Below are positions 33,860 to 42,991 of a stretch of DNA of 64,000 nucleotides, one piece after another. Position 1 is the stretch's first letter; every line of letters starts with the position of its first letter. The stretch lies in assembly GCA_002390745.1 (NCBI GenBank), contig DGQK01000005.1, positions 3,105 through 67,104 of the forward strand. Direction: 5' to 3'. The translations under genes and the position numbers were made by a program. The stretch comes from Bacteroidetes bacterium UBA4416 (lineage in GTDB: Bacteria; Bacteroidota; Bacteroidia; B-17B0; Aurantibacillaceae). Below the pieces are notes generated by a model. The model had not been told where the DNA came from. It made no database searches and worked only from the letters and a program-made list of their open reading frames with translations.

Positions 33860-34933
33860 ATGATTAATGTAACGAAGTCCTATCTGCCGCCTCTGACAGA
33901 ATACCAACAGATAATAGAAGGGATCTGGCAGAATTTTCACCTGACAAACCGGGGACCTTTGGTTCAGAAATTAGAAAAAGACATTTCCGCTAAATTAAAG
34001 CTCGATAACTTACTGTTTGTTTCCAACGGCACTATTGCCATCCAGTTGGCCATCAAGGCCCTGAATATTACAGGAGAGGTCATCACAACGCCGTTTTCCT
34101 ACGTAGCCACCACCAACTCGCTGCTATGGGAAGGATGTAAGCCTGTTTTCTGCGACATTTCCGCGGCAACCTTTTGCCTGGATGCCGATAAGATCGAAGC
34201 GCTGATCACACCGAAAACCACGGCCATTCTTGCCACACACGTCTACGGGATTCCCTGCGATGTGGAAAAGATCCAACAGGTAGCCGACAAGCACGGTTTG
34301 AAAGTGATCTACGACGCCGCGCACGCTTTTGGCGTGGAATATAAAGGCAAGTCGATCTTCAGCTATGGGGATGTAAGCACATGCAGCTTCCACGCCACCA
34401 AGCTTTTTCATACTGTGGAAGGTGGCTCTGCAACAGCCAAAGATCCCGAAGTATTCAAAACCCTGTCGCTCTACCATTCGTTCGGCCATATTGGCGATGA
34501 TTATTTCACACAGGGCGTCAACGGCAAGAATAGCGAGTTTCATGCCGCCATGGGCCTGTGCAATCTTCCGAAACTGGAAATGCTGACGGCTGCCCGCGAG
34601 CAGCATTCGAAGCTCTACAGCTCGCTGCTCTCTCCGGCAGTGGTTTCCAGGCCAACGATACCGGAGCATGTGAAGTATAACTATGCTTATTACCCGGTGG
34701 TATTCGACAGCGAGCAAACGCTTTTCAAGGTGCGTGAAATGCTACTGAAAAACGGAATTGGAACCAGGCGCTATTTCTATCCTTCTTTGAACGAGCTGCC
34801 CTTCCTGGATCATCGTTATCCATGCCCTGTTTCGGAGGATGTTTCAAAGCGTGTCCTTTGCCTGCCGATGTATTTTGATCTTGCGAAACAGGATATCGAA
34901 CGGGTCTGCGAGATCGTGAATTCCATCACTTAA
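33860..34933 (+). CDS. DegT/DnrJ/EryC1 family sugar aminotransferase, VioA-like
   Basis: PLP-dependent enzyme that aminates a nucleotide-linked keto-sugar. The 357 residues start MINVTKSYLPPLTEYQQII, a pattern I associate with dTDP-4-amino-4,6-dideoxyglucose (viosamine) aminotransferases. The PLP lysine is Lys181 in SFHATKLFHTVEGG, and the PLP-contacting Asp152 is in YDAAHAFGVEYKGKS. The specific sugar is an inference from pattern; 3- and 4-amino products are both made in this family. It opens the cluster of acyl and sugar genes ending at 44625 and is separated from the YfhO-like gene by a 151-base gap with a promoter box. It suggests that an amino sugar is what the cluster decorates. Confidence 0.85.
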   Translation: MINVTKSYLPPLTEYQQIIEGIWQNFHLTNRGPLVQKLEKDISAKLKLDNLLFVSNGTIAIQLAIKALNITGEVITTPFSYVATTNSLLWEGCKPVFCDISAATFCLDADKIEALITPKTTAILATHVYGIPCDVEKIQQVADKHGLKVIYDAAHAFGVEYKGKSIFSYGDVSTCSFHATKLFHTVEGGSATAKDPEVFKTLSLYHSFGHIGDDYFTQGVNGKNSEFHAAMGLCNLPKLEMLTAAREQHSKLYSSLLSPAVVSRPTIPEHVKYNYAYYPVVFDSEQTLFKVREMLLKNGIGTRRYFYPSLNELPFLDHRYPCPVSEDVSKRVLCLPMYFDLAKQDIERVCEIVNSIT

Positions 34934-34972
34934 ATATGAGGCTAGTGATAGCTTAAATAAAAGGATCAATCT

Positions 34973-34980
34973 TATATTTG
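34973..34980 (+). promoter_or_regulatory. TAnnTTTG promoter box before the YfhO-like gene
   Basis: TATATTTG, with the next ATG at 35085, would give a leader of about 100 bases. No hairpin or short ORF is evident in that leader. Confidence 0.5.
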
Positions 34981-35084
34981 CAGGAAATACAAACAGCTTA
35001 TCGCGAAATACTATATCTATAGATGATTTTATTGAGTTTTTCACTACCAGATTCTGAATACTACTAAAACATTAAGCGTAGCTC

Positions 35085-37499
35085 ATGAGCACAAAAGACA
35101 ATACTAAAAAACAAGACTCTACGGATTTTTTTGAAAGCCTGGGCAACAAAGCCATTTATGTAGCAATGGGTCTGGCGTTCCTGATGATCCTTTACGTTTA
35201 CTGGGATTTTATTACCCTGAAAAAAGCGTTTCTTTTCAAAGACATTGGCAGTGACTCCGTCAACGAAACCTGGCCCCTGCTTTATCATCTGTCCGACCAA
35301 TTCTATAAAAATGGGATTATTTTCTGGTCTCACCATTTCGGCATGGGTGATACCTTTTATCAGTATTACGGTGATCCCTTTACCATGCTCATTATTCTTT
35401 GCGGTAAAAATAATGTGCAATTTGCGACTGGTTACATGCAGATGCTTGCTATTCTGCTCACTGTTTATTTCGGTTTCAGATACCTGAAGCTCCTGAAACT
35501 TAAGAATTTTACAGCCATCTTCGGCTCGCTGATCCTTGGATTTTCGGGTTATATTGTTCTAACATCCTCGGGATGGCTCATGGCTCCGCAGTTCTTTTAT
35601 TTTACATTAGGGCTATATGCCGTAGAATCTTTCCTGAACCAAAAAAAAGTGCTTCCGATCGCCATCACAGCTTTATTGCTGGGCACTCATAATGCCATCA
35701 TCGGAATTCAGATCTTTACCTTCCTTTCGTTCTATTTTCTGATTCGGCAGATCGAACTGAACGAACTAAAAATAGCCCTTAAATCAACGCTTGTAAAACA
35801 AGCGATTTTCAGCGTATTCTTTCTGCTTGGCTTTTTAACAGCGGGTGTCTTCATTATTAATTACATGGATCTGGTACTGACAAGCGGCAGGGCCGAGATG
35901 ACCAGCGCCACGAGCAGCCTGAAGGATGAAAGCCTCTTTGCCCTGATGCCCGGCGTGGAATTCTCCTCGCTCATGTCGCGTTTCTTTTCCAACGACCTTC
36001 TTGGCTCAGGTACTAATTTCAAAGGCTGGATGAACTACCTGGAATCCCCACTCACCTACTTCGGGCTCATTCCTTTTATCCTCAGTTTTTATGGCTTGTT
36101 CATAGGCGATAAGAAAGAGCTTAAAATCCACCGCTTCCTGTTTATCCTGGTTTTCATCGGCTTTGCGTTTCCTTATGTGCGCTATGCCTTCTGGGGCTTT
36201 CAGCTCAATTATTTCAGGATCTACAGTATGTTCCTGGCCTTCTTCCTTTTCTTTATCGGCATCCGTACGTTCGACCGGATCCTGATCGAGCAGGAAATCA
36301 AGAAGTTGTTCCTTTATATTGCTATTCCGGTCATTGCCATTATCCTGTTCGGCAACACGGTTATTCCTAAAGCGCTGATCAATACCACCGTGCGCGGCAT
36401 GGTATTCGGGCTCATCATTGTGTATGGCGTGCTCCTGTTTCTCTTATCGAAAAACAAATCCATTAAAGAGCTCCAGATTACCTTCCTGGTGCTGCTGGTG
36501 CTGGAGCTTTCCATGTTTACCAATAAAACGGTCAACAACCGGACCCACCTCAGTACCAAAGAGCTTCACACCAAAACCGGGTATTTCGATTATACCGTGG
36601 ATGCTATGGATTACCTGAGGCAAACGGATCCGGGCTACTACCGCATTGCCAAGCTGTATGCAAGCGGCCCTGCCATACATGGAAGCCTCAACGACGGCCT
36701 TATCCAGGATTTTATGGGACTTGTCAGCTATAGCCAGTTTCAAAAGAAGGGCTATCTCGGCTTTCAGGACCTGGCGGGATTCTTTAACAAAGCGGATCAG
36801 AATGAGCTGAAATGGTCGTATAAGCTGACTTCTGATCTTAATTTCGCTGCATTCGCCGGCGCCAAATATGTGCTGTACAAGCAACCTTTCCAGTACGACA
36901 CGATGTTCTTAAAGCCGGTTAAAACCTTCAACAACAATGAATACGGTATTCTGCGAAGTACGCTCGCTGTGCCGCTCTTCTACCTGCAAAACAGGGCTAT
37001 CGGCAAAACGGAGATGATGGCTCTTCCTCCTGAAAAAAGAAGGCTGATGATGTTTTACAATGTCACTCTCAACGATGAAGACCTGAATAAATTAAGCCAC
37101 GCACCTGCCAAAACAGACAGCAGCATGTACCGCATCGACACACTTCTCCAGCAGGTGAAGCATCTCAATGCGCCAGGCGTCAATATTACGGAATTCAAGC
37201 CTGACCGTATTAAACTCAGCACTGAAAGCCAAGGTACTGCCATCTTTTGCTCTTCTATTCCCGACCATTATGGCTGGAAGGTAAAAGTAGACGGACAGGA
37301 TGTACCAAAACTCATCGTCAACGGAGGCCTGATTGGCTGTGAACTCCCTCCAGGAAAACATACAGTGGAACTAAACTATGTTCCGGTAAAACTAAAGGCC
37401 GGGATCATAGTATCTCTCGTGAGCTTAGGGCTTCTGCTCATTGCGCTTTTTCTGATAACCAGGAGAACAAAAAAAAACAAAATCTTTAGTACCGAATAA
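35085..37499 (+). CDS. YfhO-family membrane glycosyltransferase-like protein
   Basis: An 804-residue polytopic membrane protein with about 12-13 hydrophobic helices (residues 25-480 and one near 775-795) and a soluble extracytoplasmic domain (about 500-770). The first loop KDIGSDSVNETWPLLYHLSD carries the acidic residues expected in GT-C fold enzymes. YfhO in Bacillus uses a sugar on undecaprenyl phosphate, made by the GT2 enzyme CsbB, to glycosylate a surface polymer. A CsbB/GtrB-type GT2 gene lies at 43690 in the same cluster, which supports that pairing. The acceptor is unknown. Family recognition is good, but enzymatic activity is inferred. Confidence 0.8.
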   Translation: MSTKDNTKKQDSTDFFESLGNKAIYVAMGLAFLMILYVYWDFITLKKAFLFKDIGSDSVNETWPLLYHLSDQFYKNGIIFWSHHFGMGDTFYQYYGDPFTMLIILCGKNNVQFATGYMQMLAILLTVYFGFRYLKLLKLKNFTAIFGSLILGFSGYIVLTSSGWLMAPQFFYFTLGLYAVESFLNQKKVLPIAITALLLGTHNAIIGIQIFTFLSFYFLIRQIELNELKIALKSTLVKQAIFSVFFLLGFLTAGVFIINYMDLVLTSGRAEMTSATSSLKDESLFALMPGVEFSSLMSRFFSNDLLGSGTNFKGWMNYLESPLTYFGLIPFILSFYGLFIGDKKELKIHRFLFILVFIGFAFPYVRYAFWGFQLNYFRIYSMFLAFFLFFIGIRTFDRILIEQEIKKLFLYIAIPVIAIILFGNTVIPKALINTTVRGMVFGLIIVYGVLLFLLSKNKSIKELQITFLVLLVLELSMFTNKTVNNRTHLSTKELHTKTGYFDYTVDAMDYLRQTDPGYYRIAKLYASGPAIHGSLNDGLIQDFMGLVSYSQFQKKGYLGFQDLAGFFNKADQNELKWSYKLTSDLNFAAFAGAKYVLYKQPFQYDTMFLKPVKTFNNNEYGILRSTLAVPLFYLQNRAIGKTEMMALPPEKRRLMMFYNVTLNDEDLNKLSHAPAKTDSSMYRIDTLLQQVKHLNAPGVNITEFKPDRIKLSTESQGTAIFCSSIPDHYGWKVKVDGQDVPKLIVNGGLIGCELPPGKHTVELNYVPVKLKAGIIVSLVSLGLLLIALFLITRRTKKNKIFSTE

Positions 37500-37504
37500 A
37501 TTTG
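37497..37504 (+). promoter_or_regulatory. TAnnTTTG promoter box for the adenylation/ACP operon
   Basis: TAAATTTG begins in the stop codon of the YfhO-like gene and lies 25 bases before the ATG at 37530, so the following seven-gene run can be expressed on its own. Confidence 0.55.
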
Positions 37505-37529
37505 TATTGAACATTAGCCAGCGCTTCCC

Positions 37530-39068
37530 ATGAAAAAGAACCTGTTAGATTATTTTTTTACCACTGTCGGAGAGGTACCTAACAAGACAGCGGTAATCGA
37601 AGGCGATAAACGCATCAGCTTCGGTGAACTTGAACAGAAAGCACGCGTACTGGCCACTACCCTTATTGCTAAGAACAGCCAAAGCAATAATCCAGTAGCA
37701 GTATACATACCCAAGACGATCAATAGTGTCATCAGCGACATGGCCATTACGTACAGCGCCAATATATACATGAATCTGGATGTCAAAACGCCGGTAGAGC
37801 GTATCCGGAACATCTTAGAGCTGATCAAGCCGACAATCTTAATCACAGATTCTGCTCATTTGGGAACGATCACAAACCTCCAGGCAGATTTTCATATCAT
37901 CAACATCGATGAGGTGGATTTTTCAGCGACCTGTGATGAGGCTCCCCTGCTCAAGCGCCTTGATTCGCAGATCGATACCGATCCGTACTGTATTATCAAT
38001 ACTTCCGGCTCAACCGGCACACCAAAAGGAGTTGTATTAAATCATAAGAGCTTTATTGATTTTACAGAAGTGTCGAATGAGATTTTTCGATTCGGTAACA
38101 ATGAAATCATCGGATCGCTTTCCCCGCTGGTATTTGATATCTACAGTTACGAACTTTGCATGTTAATGGCCTACGGCTCCACCATTGTGCTTCTTCCTGA
38201 TAACCTGGCGGCTTTCCCGATAAAGATACTTCATATCCTGGCGCAGGAAAAAGTAAGCTATCTTTTCTGGGTGCCAACTATTATGGTGAACATTGCGAAT
38301 ATGAACCTCTTCGCCAACATTGCCCTCCCCGACTTACGGACTGTGTGGTTTGCAGGCGAAGTATTTCCTACAAAGCAGTTCAACTACTGGAAAAGAAGCC
38401 TGCCTCATACATTGTTTGCCAACCTCTACGGCCCGATCGAGATCACCCTAGACTGCACCTATTTTATTGTGAATAGGGAAATTCCCGACGATGAGCCTTT
38501 GCCGATAGGCATTCCGTATCGCAATACTGATATTCTCATACTGAACGAGGAGAACCAACCCATCAAACAAGGCGAAGAAGGAGAGCTTTGTGTCCGTGGC
38601 ACTTCGTTGGCGATGGGCTATTACAACAATCCAGAGAAAACAGCAGCAGCATTTGTTCAAAATCCGCTCAATACGTCTTACCCGGAAATTATTTACAGGA
38701 CAGGCGATGTGGTAAGTTATAATACTCACGGCGAGATCATATTCAAAGGCCGCAAAGACAGCCTGATCAAGCACCTGGGCTATAGAATCGAGCTCGGCGA
38801 GATTGAGCATGCTCTTGTAAACACTCTGAATCTTGTAGAAAATGCCTGCGTGGTATACCATACAGAAAAAAAAGAAATCACTCTGTTTTATGAAGCTGAT
38901 CCGGACATCAGCGCTACTGAGTTCAGGAAGCAGATGGCCACAATCCTGCCGAAATACATGATCCCATCGGTATACATCAGGCTTGATAAGCTGCCACGCA
39001 ATACGAACGGCAAGATAGATCGCTTATACCTGAAACAAAAAGTCAACCAGCCTGATGCAGTTAGTTGA
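37530..39068 (+). CDS. Amino-acid adenylation enzyme (stand-alone A domain, DltA-like)
   Basis: A 512-residue ATP-dependent enzyme that should activate an amino acid as its adenylate and load it on a carrier protein. Core motifs run in order: A3 NTSGSTGTPKGVV (about 158-169), A4 SPLVFDIYSYELCM, A5 NLYGPIEITLDCTYF, A7-A8 YRTGDVVSY and GRKDSLIKHLGYRIELGEIE, and A10 LPRNTNGKIDR with the catalytic Lys. The Asp in the A4 FD motif is the residue that binds the alpha-amino group in amino-acid A domains, so an amino-acid substrate is favoured over a fatty or aryl acid. It has no fused carrier domain; two free ACP genes follow. The downstream GNAT gene overlaps it by 14 bases. Confidence 0.88.
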   Translation: MKKNLLDYFFTTVGEVPNKTAVIEGDKRISFGELEQKARVLATTLIAKNSQSNNPVAVYIPKTINSVISDMAITYSANIYMNLDVKTPVERIRNILELIKPTILITDSAHLGTITNLQADFHIINIDEVDFSATCDEAPLLKRLDSQIDTDPYCIINTSGSTGTPKGVVLNHKSFIDFTEVSNEIFRFGNNEIIGSLSPLVFDIYSYELCMLMAYGSTIVLLPDNLAAFPIKILHILAQEKVSYLFWVPTIMVNIANMNLFANIALPDLRTVWFAGEVFPTKQFNYWKRSLPHTLFANLYGPIEITLDCTYFIVNREIPDDEPLPIGIPYRNTDILILNEENQPIKQGEEGELCVRGTSLAMGYYNNPEKTAAAFVQNPLNTSYPEIIYRTGDVVSYNTHGEIIFKGRKDSLIKHLGYRIELGEIEHALVNTLNLVENACVVYHTEKKEITLFYEADPDISATEFRKQMATILPKYMIPSVYIRLDKLPRNTNGKIDRLYLKQKVNQPDAVS

Positions 39069-39891
39069 ATCTTATTCCGATATACACCGTGCCCATAGCT
39101 TTGCAAAAAGCTTTCGTAAAAAAAGTATTACCAATTTTTTTTTACAGGAAGAGGACTGCCTGACACTTATTCGCGATAAGGTGCTTTTTCAATATCAGAC
39201 CGGCGAAGTCGTTTTCCTGATAAGGAAAAACAGTGTACATAGTAATATTTACTTTTATGCATCATCGTTTGAATCCCTGAATGTTTCGCTCCCAGACCTA
39301 TTAAGCCATGCCCCGGCAGGAAACCTGGTCATCGACATCGTAGCCCGGGAAGAAAAGCCCGAACTGTTAGAGGTACTACAAAATCATGGTTTTGCGCTCT
39401 ATACATCTCTGGTTCGCATGAGCGCTCCTAGAGAATCAATGAAAGTGAGCGAAGAGGGAAAACAGGCTTCAACGAAGGAAGCAGAGATCAGCCTGATCCC
39501 CGATATTCACAAACTCCTGCATACTTACTTCAATCCACTGTCCGAACAACTTCCTACCATTGAGAAACTCGAGGCGTGGGCTGCAGCAAAAAGCCTGCTC
39601 GTATGCGAGATCAATGGGCAAACAGCAGGTTTCATCATCTACGAGATCAATGGACAAACCCAATACCTGAGATACTGGTTCGTGCATCCGGAGTTCCGCA
39701 ACCGCAAAGTAGGCTCAGCACTCTTCCGGCATTTTTTAGCTAAAGGCAAAGATTCTGTACGGAAAATATTCTGGGTGGTCCGCTCGAACGACAATGCCAT
39801 AAAACGATATAAACATTATGGCTTTTTAGAGGAAAATATGTTTAACTTCGTAATGATCAATAAACAAGAACATGAAAGAGAAAATAATTGA
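39055..39891 (+). CDS. GNAT-family acyltransferase
   Basis: A 278-residue protein whose C-terminal half (about 145-275) is a GNAT domain that moves an acyl group from CoA or a carrier protein to an amine. Visible features are VCEINGQTAGFIIYEINGQ, the acetyl-CoA pyrophosphate loop WFVHPEFRNRKVGSALFRHF (QxxGxG-like) and WVVRSNDNAIKRYKHYGF. The N-terminal half is unassigned but may be a second, degenerate GNAT-like unit. It overlaps the adenylation gene by 14 bases and the first ACP gene by 20 bases, so tight co-translation is expected. In this context it could transfer an ACP-bound acyl or aminoacyl group; the acceptor is unknown. Confidence 0.85.
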   Translation: MQLVESYSDIHRAHSFAKSFRKKSITNFFLQEEDCLTLIRDKVLFQYQTGEVVFLIRKNSVHSNIYFYASSFESLNVSLPDLLSHAPAGNLVIDIVAREEKPELLEVLQNHGFALYTSLVRMSAPRESMKVSEEGKQASTKEAEISLIPDIHKLLHTYFNPLSEQLPTIEKLEAWAAAKSLLVCEINGQTAGFIIYEINGQTQYLRYWFVHPEFRNRKVGSALFRHFLAKGKDSVRKIFWVVRSNDNAIKRYKHYGFLEENMFNFVMINKQEHERENN

Positions 39892-40102
39892 GATCCTGAC
39901 AGAGATCAGACCCGAATTTGATTTTAATACGTCCGTGAACTTTATAGAGGAAGGTATGCTGGATTCGTTTGATATCGTGTCGCTGGTAAGTAGCCTCGAT
40001 GAAGCTTACCATATCTCCATTGAAGGAACGGAGATCATCCCCGACAACTTTTCCAGCATCGACTCGATCAGCAAACTTCTCTCCAAATATGGTGTGAAAT
40101 GA
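39872..40102 (+). CDS. Acyl/peptidyl carrier protein 1
   Basis: A 76-residue four-helix carrier protein. The phosphopantetheine attachment site is Ser32 in EEGMLDSFDIVSLVSSLDEA. An acidic N-terminal helix precedes it (MKEKIIEILTEIRPEFDF). It overlaps the GNAT gene by 20 bases and the KAS III gene by 4. The DSFD motif differs from DSLD-type ACPs of fatty acid synthesis, fitting a dedicated carrier. A DltC-like role with the adenylation enzyme is likely but not proven. A phosphopantetheinyl transferase is not seen in the window. Confidence 0.9.
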   Translation: MKEKIIEILTEIRPEFDFNTSVNFIEEGMLDSFDIVSLVSSLDEAYHISIEGTEIIPDNFSSIDSISKLLSKYGVK

Positions 40103-41163
40103 ACTTAAAATTCTCAGACAAAAAGATTACAGGCATCCTGACCGTATTACCCGGTAATGAGGTGCTGTTTGAAGATGAGATGGAAAATTATAATTTTTCC
40201 ATTGCGAAGTCTTTAAAGCTGAAACAAGCCATGGGCTTTAATAAGAAGCGGGTCGTGAAAGACGGCGTTACTTCGGCGGATCTTTGCATCCATGGTCTGA
40301 ATTACTTGTTTGAAAACGGGAAATTGAACAAAGAGGACATCGATGCCCTGATCCTGATCACACAATCGGGTGATTATATCATGCCGCCGACAAGCAATGT
40401 GATCCAGGGACATTTTGGTCTGAAAGAAGATATGATCTGCCTGGATATTAACCAGGGTTGCGCCGGTTATGTGATAGGCCTATGCCAGGCTTTTATGTTG
40501 CTTGGCCAGGAGGCAATTTCAAAAGTGGTGATGCTGAACGCTGATGTACTCAGCCCCCGTGTTTCCAAGAAAGACCGTAATAGTAATCCAATCATTGGCG
40601 ATGCAGCATCCATCACGATCGTTGAAAAAACAACCGTACCATGCGATATTTTTTGCTCGGCAAAAATGAACGGACAGGGTGCTTTTGCCCTACAGATCCC
40701 GGCAGGCGGCGCCAGGATGCCTTCAAGTCCTGAAACAGCGGTGATGGAAGAAGATGCTGCGGGAAATTTGAGAAGCAAGGATCACCTGGTGATGAAGGGC
40801 GACGAGGTATTTAACTTCGTGCAAACCGAAGTACCTCCGCTCATTCTCGAAAACCTTGACTTTTCTGGAATCTCCAAAGATGAGATCGCCTACTACTTGT
40901 TTCACCAACCCAATAAATTTATGCTAAATAAGCTGGCCGACAAGATTGGGGTGCCAAGAGAAAAAATGCCAAGCCATGTGGTAGAGAATTATGGTAACTC
41001 TAGTGGTGTGACCATTCCTGTGGCCATTACAACAAGTATAGCCAACGAACTTCTGAACGAAGAGTGCCAGGTTTGCCTGGCTGGTTTCGGTGTAGGTCTT
41101 ACCTGGGCATCGATTATTCTGAGTATGGGAAAACTAAACTTTTGCGAACAAATAAATTATTAA
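40099..41163 (+). CDS. Ketoacyl-ACP synthase III-like condensing enzyme
   Basis: A 354-residue thiolase-fold enzyme of the FabH type. The catalytic triad is visible as Cys121 (DINQGCAGYVIGLCQA), His269 (YYLFHQPNKFMLNKLA) and Asn300 (VENYGNSSGVTIPVA). It should condense a starter acyl group with malonyl-ACP, or only transfer acyl groups as some FabH relatives do. Placement between two ACP genes and before two reductases suggests making a 3-oxo then 3-hydroxy acyl chain for a special product, not housekeeping fatty acids. It overlaps ACP 1 by 4 bases, and ACP 2 starts 2 bases after its stop. Confidence 0.9.
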   Translation: MNLKFSDKKITGILTVLPGNEVLFEDEMENYNFSIAKSLKLKQAMGFNKKRVVKDGVTSADLCIHGLNYLFENGKLNKEDIDALILITQSGDYIMPPTSNVIQGHFGLKEDMICLDINQGCAGYVIGLCQAFMLLGQEAISKVVMLNADVLSPRVSKKDRNSNPIIGDAASITIVEKTTVPCDIFCSAKMNGQGAFALQIPAGGARMPSSPETAVMEEDAAGNLRSKDHLVMKGDEVFNFVQTEVPPLILENLDFSGISKDEIAYYLFHQPNKFMLNKLADKIGVPREKMPSHVVENYGNSSGVTIPVAITTSIANELLNEECQVCLAGFGVGLTWASIILSMGKLNFCEQINY

Positions 41164-41165
41164 TT

Positions 41166-41381
41166 ATGGAAAATTTTAAAAACAAACTATCCGAGATCCT
41201 CGAAGTTGATTCAGTGAATGATGCGGACGAGATACAATCTTTCGATGCCTGGGACTCCCTGACTTGTCTGTCGATCATTGCTTTGGCCGACGACGAATAC
41301 GGCGTATCTGTTTCTGCCAGGGAAGTGGCTGATGCTAAAACGGTAGAAGGCATTTACAAGCTTATCCAATCAAAAAAATAA
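41166..41381 (+). CDS. Acyl carrier protein 2
   Basis: A 71-residue carrier protein, MENFKNKLSEILEVDSVNDA at the start, with the pantetheine site Ser31 in FDAWDSLTCLSIIALADDEY. The start is the ATG at 41166; a longer in-frame reading upstream would overlap the KAS III gene. It has a W in the helix II approach (FDAWDSL), found in carriers of secondary or surface pathways, and differs from ACP 1 (DSFD). Gaps of 2 bases on each side show that it belongs to the same operon. Confidence 0.9.
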   Translation: MENFKNKLSEILEVDSVNDADEIQSFDAWDSLTCLSIIALADDEYGVSVSAREVADAKTVEGIYKLIQSKK

Positions 41382-41383
41382 AC

Positions 41384-42145
41384 ATGGAGTTCAATCCGAT
41401 GAGCCTGAAGGAGAAACGCTTCCTGGTAACGGGAGCCGCCTCCGGACTAGGGAAAGCCGCCTCCATCCTGCTTTCCAGGCTTGGAGCCAGACTGATACTC
41501 GTTGACATAAACGAGCCGGGCTTACGGGACACAGCTACCCTATGTGTTTCCGACACAGCGCTGCTTCCCCTTGACCTCACAGATACAAAAAGTATCAAGC
41601 AGGCCATTGTGGAGGCCGCGGAAAAATATGGCAAATTGAACGGCCTGGTGCACCTCGCCGGTAGGTCTTATGTTGCTCCTCTGAAAAGCATGAACATCAA
41701 AACCACTGAAGATGTGTTTGCACTCAATGCGATGGCGGCGTTGGAGCTGGTCAAAGCTTTCATCCATCGCAACGTTTGCTCGGAAGACGGAAACTCCATT
41801 GTCCTGATCTCATCCGTTTACGGGCATGTGGGCTCTGCTGCCAATGTGGGTTATGCCATGTCGAAATCTGCCCTGCATGGCATTACAAAAAGCCTGGCCA
41901 TTGAGCTGGCACCAAAAAAGATACGGGTGAACTGTATAGCGCCCGGCTTCATTCAAACCAATATGCTGGACGGCATTTCCGCTTCCTTCGATCCGGAGTA
42001 CCATTCTAGGATTTCGGGTCTACATCCTCTGGGACTTGGCAATGCCTCAGACATTGCAAATTCCGTTGCCTTCCTGCTTTCAGATATGTCGTCATGGATT
42101 ACTGGTTCGATCATGAATGTTGACGGAGGTTTTACTGCACAATAA
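41384..42145 (+). CDS. SDR-family reductase 1 (3-oxoacyl-ACP reductase-like)
   Basis: A 253-residue NAD(P)-dependent short-chain dehydrogenase. The cofactor motif is VTGAASGLGKAASILL. NAG is replaced by VHLAGRSYV, the catalytic Ser is in LISSVYGHVG, and Tyr/Lys are in YAMSKSALHGI. The C-terminal ITGSIMNVDGGFTAQ is typical of FabG relatives. It would reduce the 3-oxo group made by the KAS III enzyme or act on a sugar. It starts 2 bases after ACP 2 and 3 bases before the second SDR gene. Confidence 0.9.
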   Translation: MEFNPMSLKEKRFLVTGAASGLGKAASILLSRLGARLILVDINEPGLRDTATLCVSDTALLPLDLTDTKSIKQAIVEAAEKYGKLNGLVHLAGRSYVAPLKSMNIKTTEDVFALNAMAALELVKAFIHRNVCSEDGNSIVLISSVYGHVGSAANVGYAMSKSALHGITKSLAIELAPKKIRVNCIAPGFIQTNMLDGISASFDPEYHSRISGLHPLGLGNASDIANSVAFLLSDMSSWITGSIMNVDGGFTAQ

Positions 42146-42148
42146 GTT

Positions 42149-42901
42149 ATGAATAACGAGAAAGATTCTTTTGTATTAGTTACGGGCAGCTCCTCGGGAA
42201 TAGGGAAAGATATCGCGATCGGTCTCTCCAAAAACTTTAATATCATTCTTCATGGCCGCGATGCTGCCAGACTGCAGGAAGTTAAAGCCCTATGTTCACC
42301 AAACTTCCGGCAGATCGTCTGGCAGTACGACCTCAGCGATCTTTCAAAACTCGAAGCTGATCTGAGCTCGCTCATCGCCAACCATGCAATCGCTATTTCC
42401 AAATTCGTGCATTGCGCAGGGTTTATGAAAATGACTCCTCTCAAGATATCTTCAGCAGATCTGTTCACAACCACATTTAACACGAATGTGGTTTCAGCAG
42501 CCCTGATCTGCAAAATGCTCGTTCAGAAAAAACTAAATGACCGCCTCAATTCAGTTGTCTTCATATCGAGCAACATCAGCAATCGGGGAGCCAAAGCCAT
42601 GAGCGCCTACGGTGCTTCCAAAGGCGCACTCGACACGTTGATGCGCTGCCTCGCCGTAGAGCTTGCGCCTAGGGTAAGATTAAACTCAGTGTTGCCGGGA
42701 GCCATTATTTCCAAAATGACCGAGGCGATCTTCGAAAATAAAGAGGTAAGGAACCGTATGGAAGCCACTTACCCATTGGGATTAGGAAAAGCCGATGATA
42801 TTTTCCGTACAGTGGAGTTCCTACTCTCTGAAAATGCAGCCTGGATCACAGGCCAGCAAATAACCGTGGATGGCGGCAGGTCTATAAATATTACAGGCTA
42901 G
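42149..42901 (+). CDS. SDR-family reductase 2 (3-oxoacyl-ACP reductase-like)
   Basis: A 250-residue short-chain dehydrogenase similar in layout to the preceding one but clearly a distinct sequence. Cofactor motif VTGSSSGIGKDIAIGL, VHCAGFMKMT in place of NNAG, the catalytic Ser in VFISSNISNRGA, Tyr/Lys in YGASKGALDTL, and the C-terminal ITGQQITVDGGRS. Two reductases in series may act on different carbonyl groups or one may be an epimerase. It is the last gene of the run that starts at 37530; a new promoter box follows at 42925. Confidence 0.9.
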   Translation: MNNEKDSFVLVTGSSSGIGKDIAIGLSKNFNIILHGRDAARLQEVKALCSPNFRQIVWQYDLSDLSKLEADLSSLIANHAIAISKFVHCAGFMKMTPLKISSADLFTTTFNTNVVSAALICKMLVQKKLNDRLNSVVFISSNISNRGAKAMSAYGASKGALDTLMRCLAVELAPRVRLNSVLPGAIISKMTEAIFENKEVRNRMEATYPLGLGKADDIFRTVEFLLSENAAWITGQQITVDGGRSINITG

Positions 42902-42924
42902 CCCTTCCGCAAGAATAAATTGAT

Positions 42925-42987
42925 TACATTTGGGTAAGAATGCTCTACCTCCGGATTGAGCTTTTGAGTGATTGATTACTATTTTTG
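42925..42987 (+). promoter_or_regulatory. Two TAnnTTTG boxes before the acyltransferase gene
   Basis: TACATTTG (42925-42932) and TATTTTTG (42980-42987) both match the -7 box. The second lies 4 bases before the GTG start at 42992, which would produce a leaderless mRNA; the first would give a leader of about 55 bases. Confidence 0.5.
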
Positions 42988-42991
42988 AACT

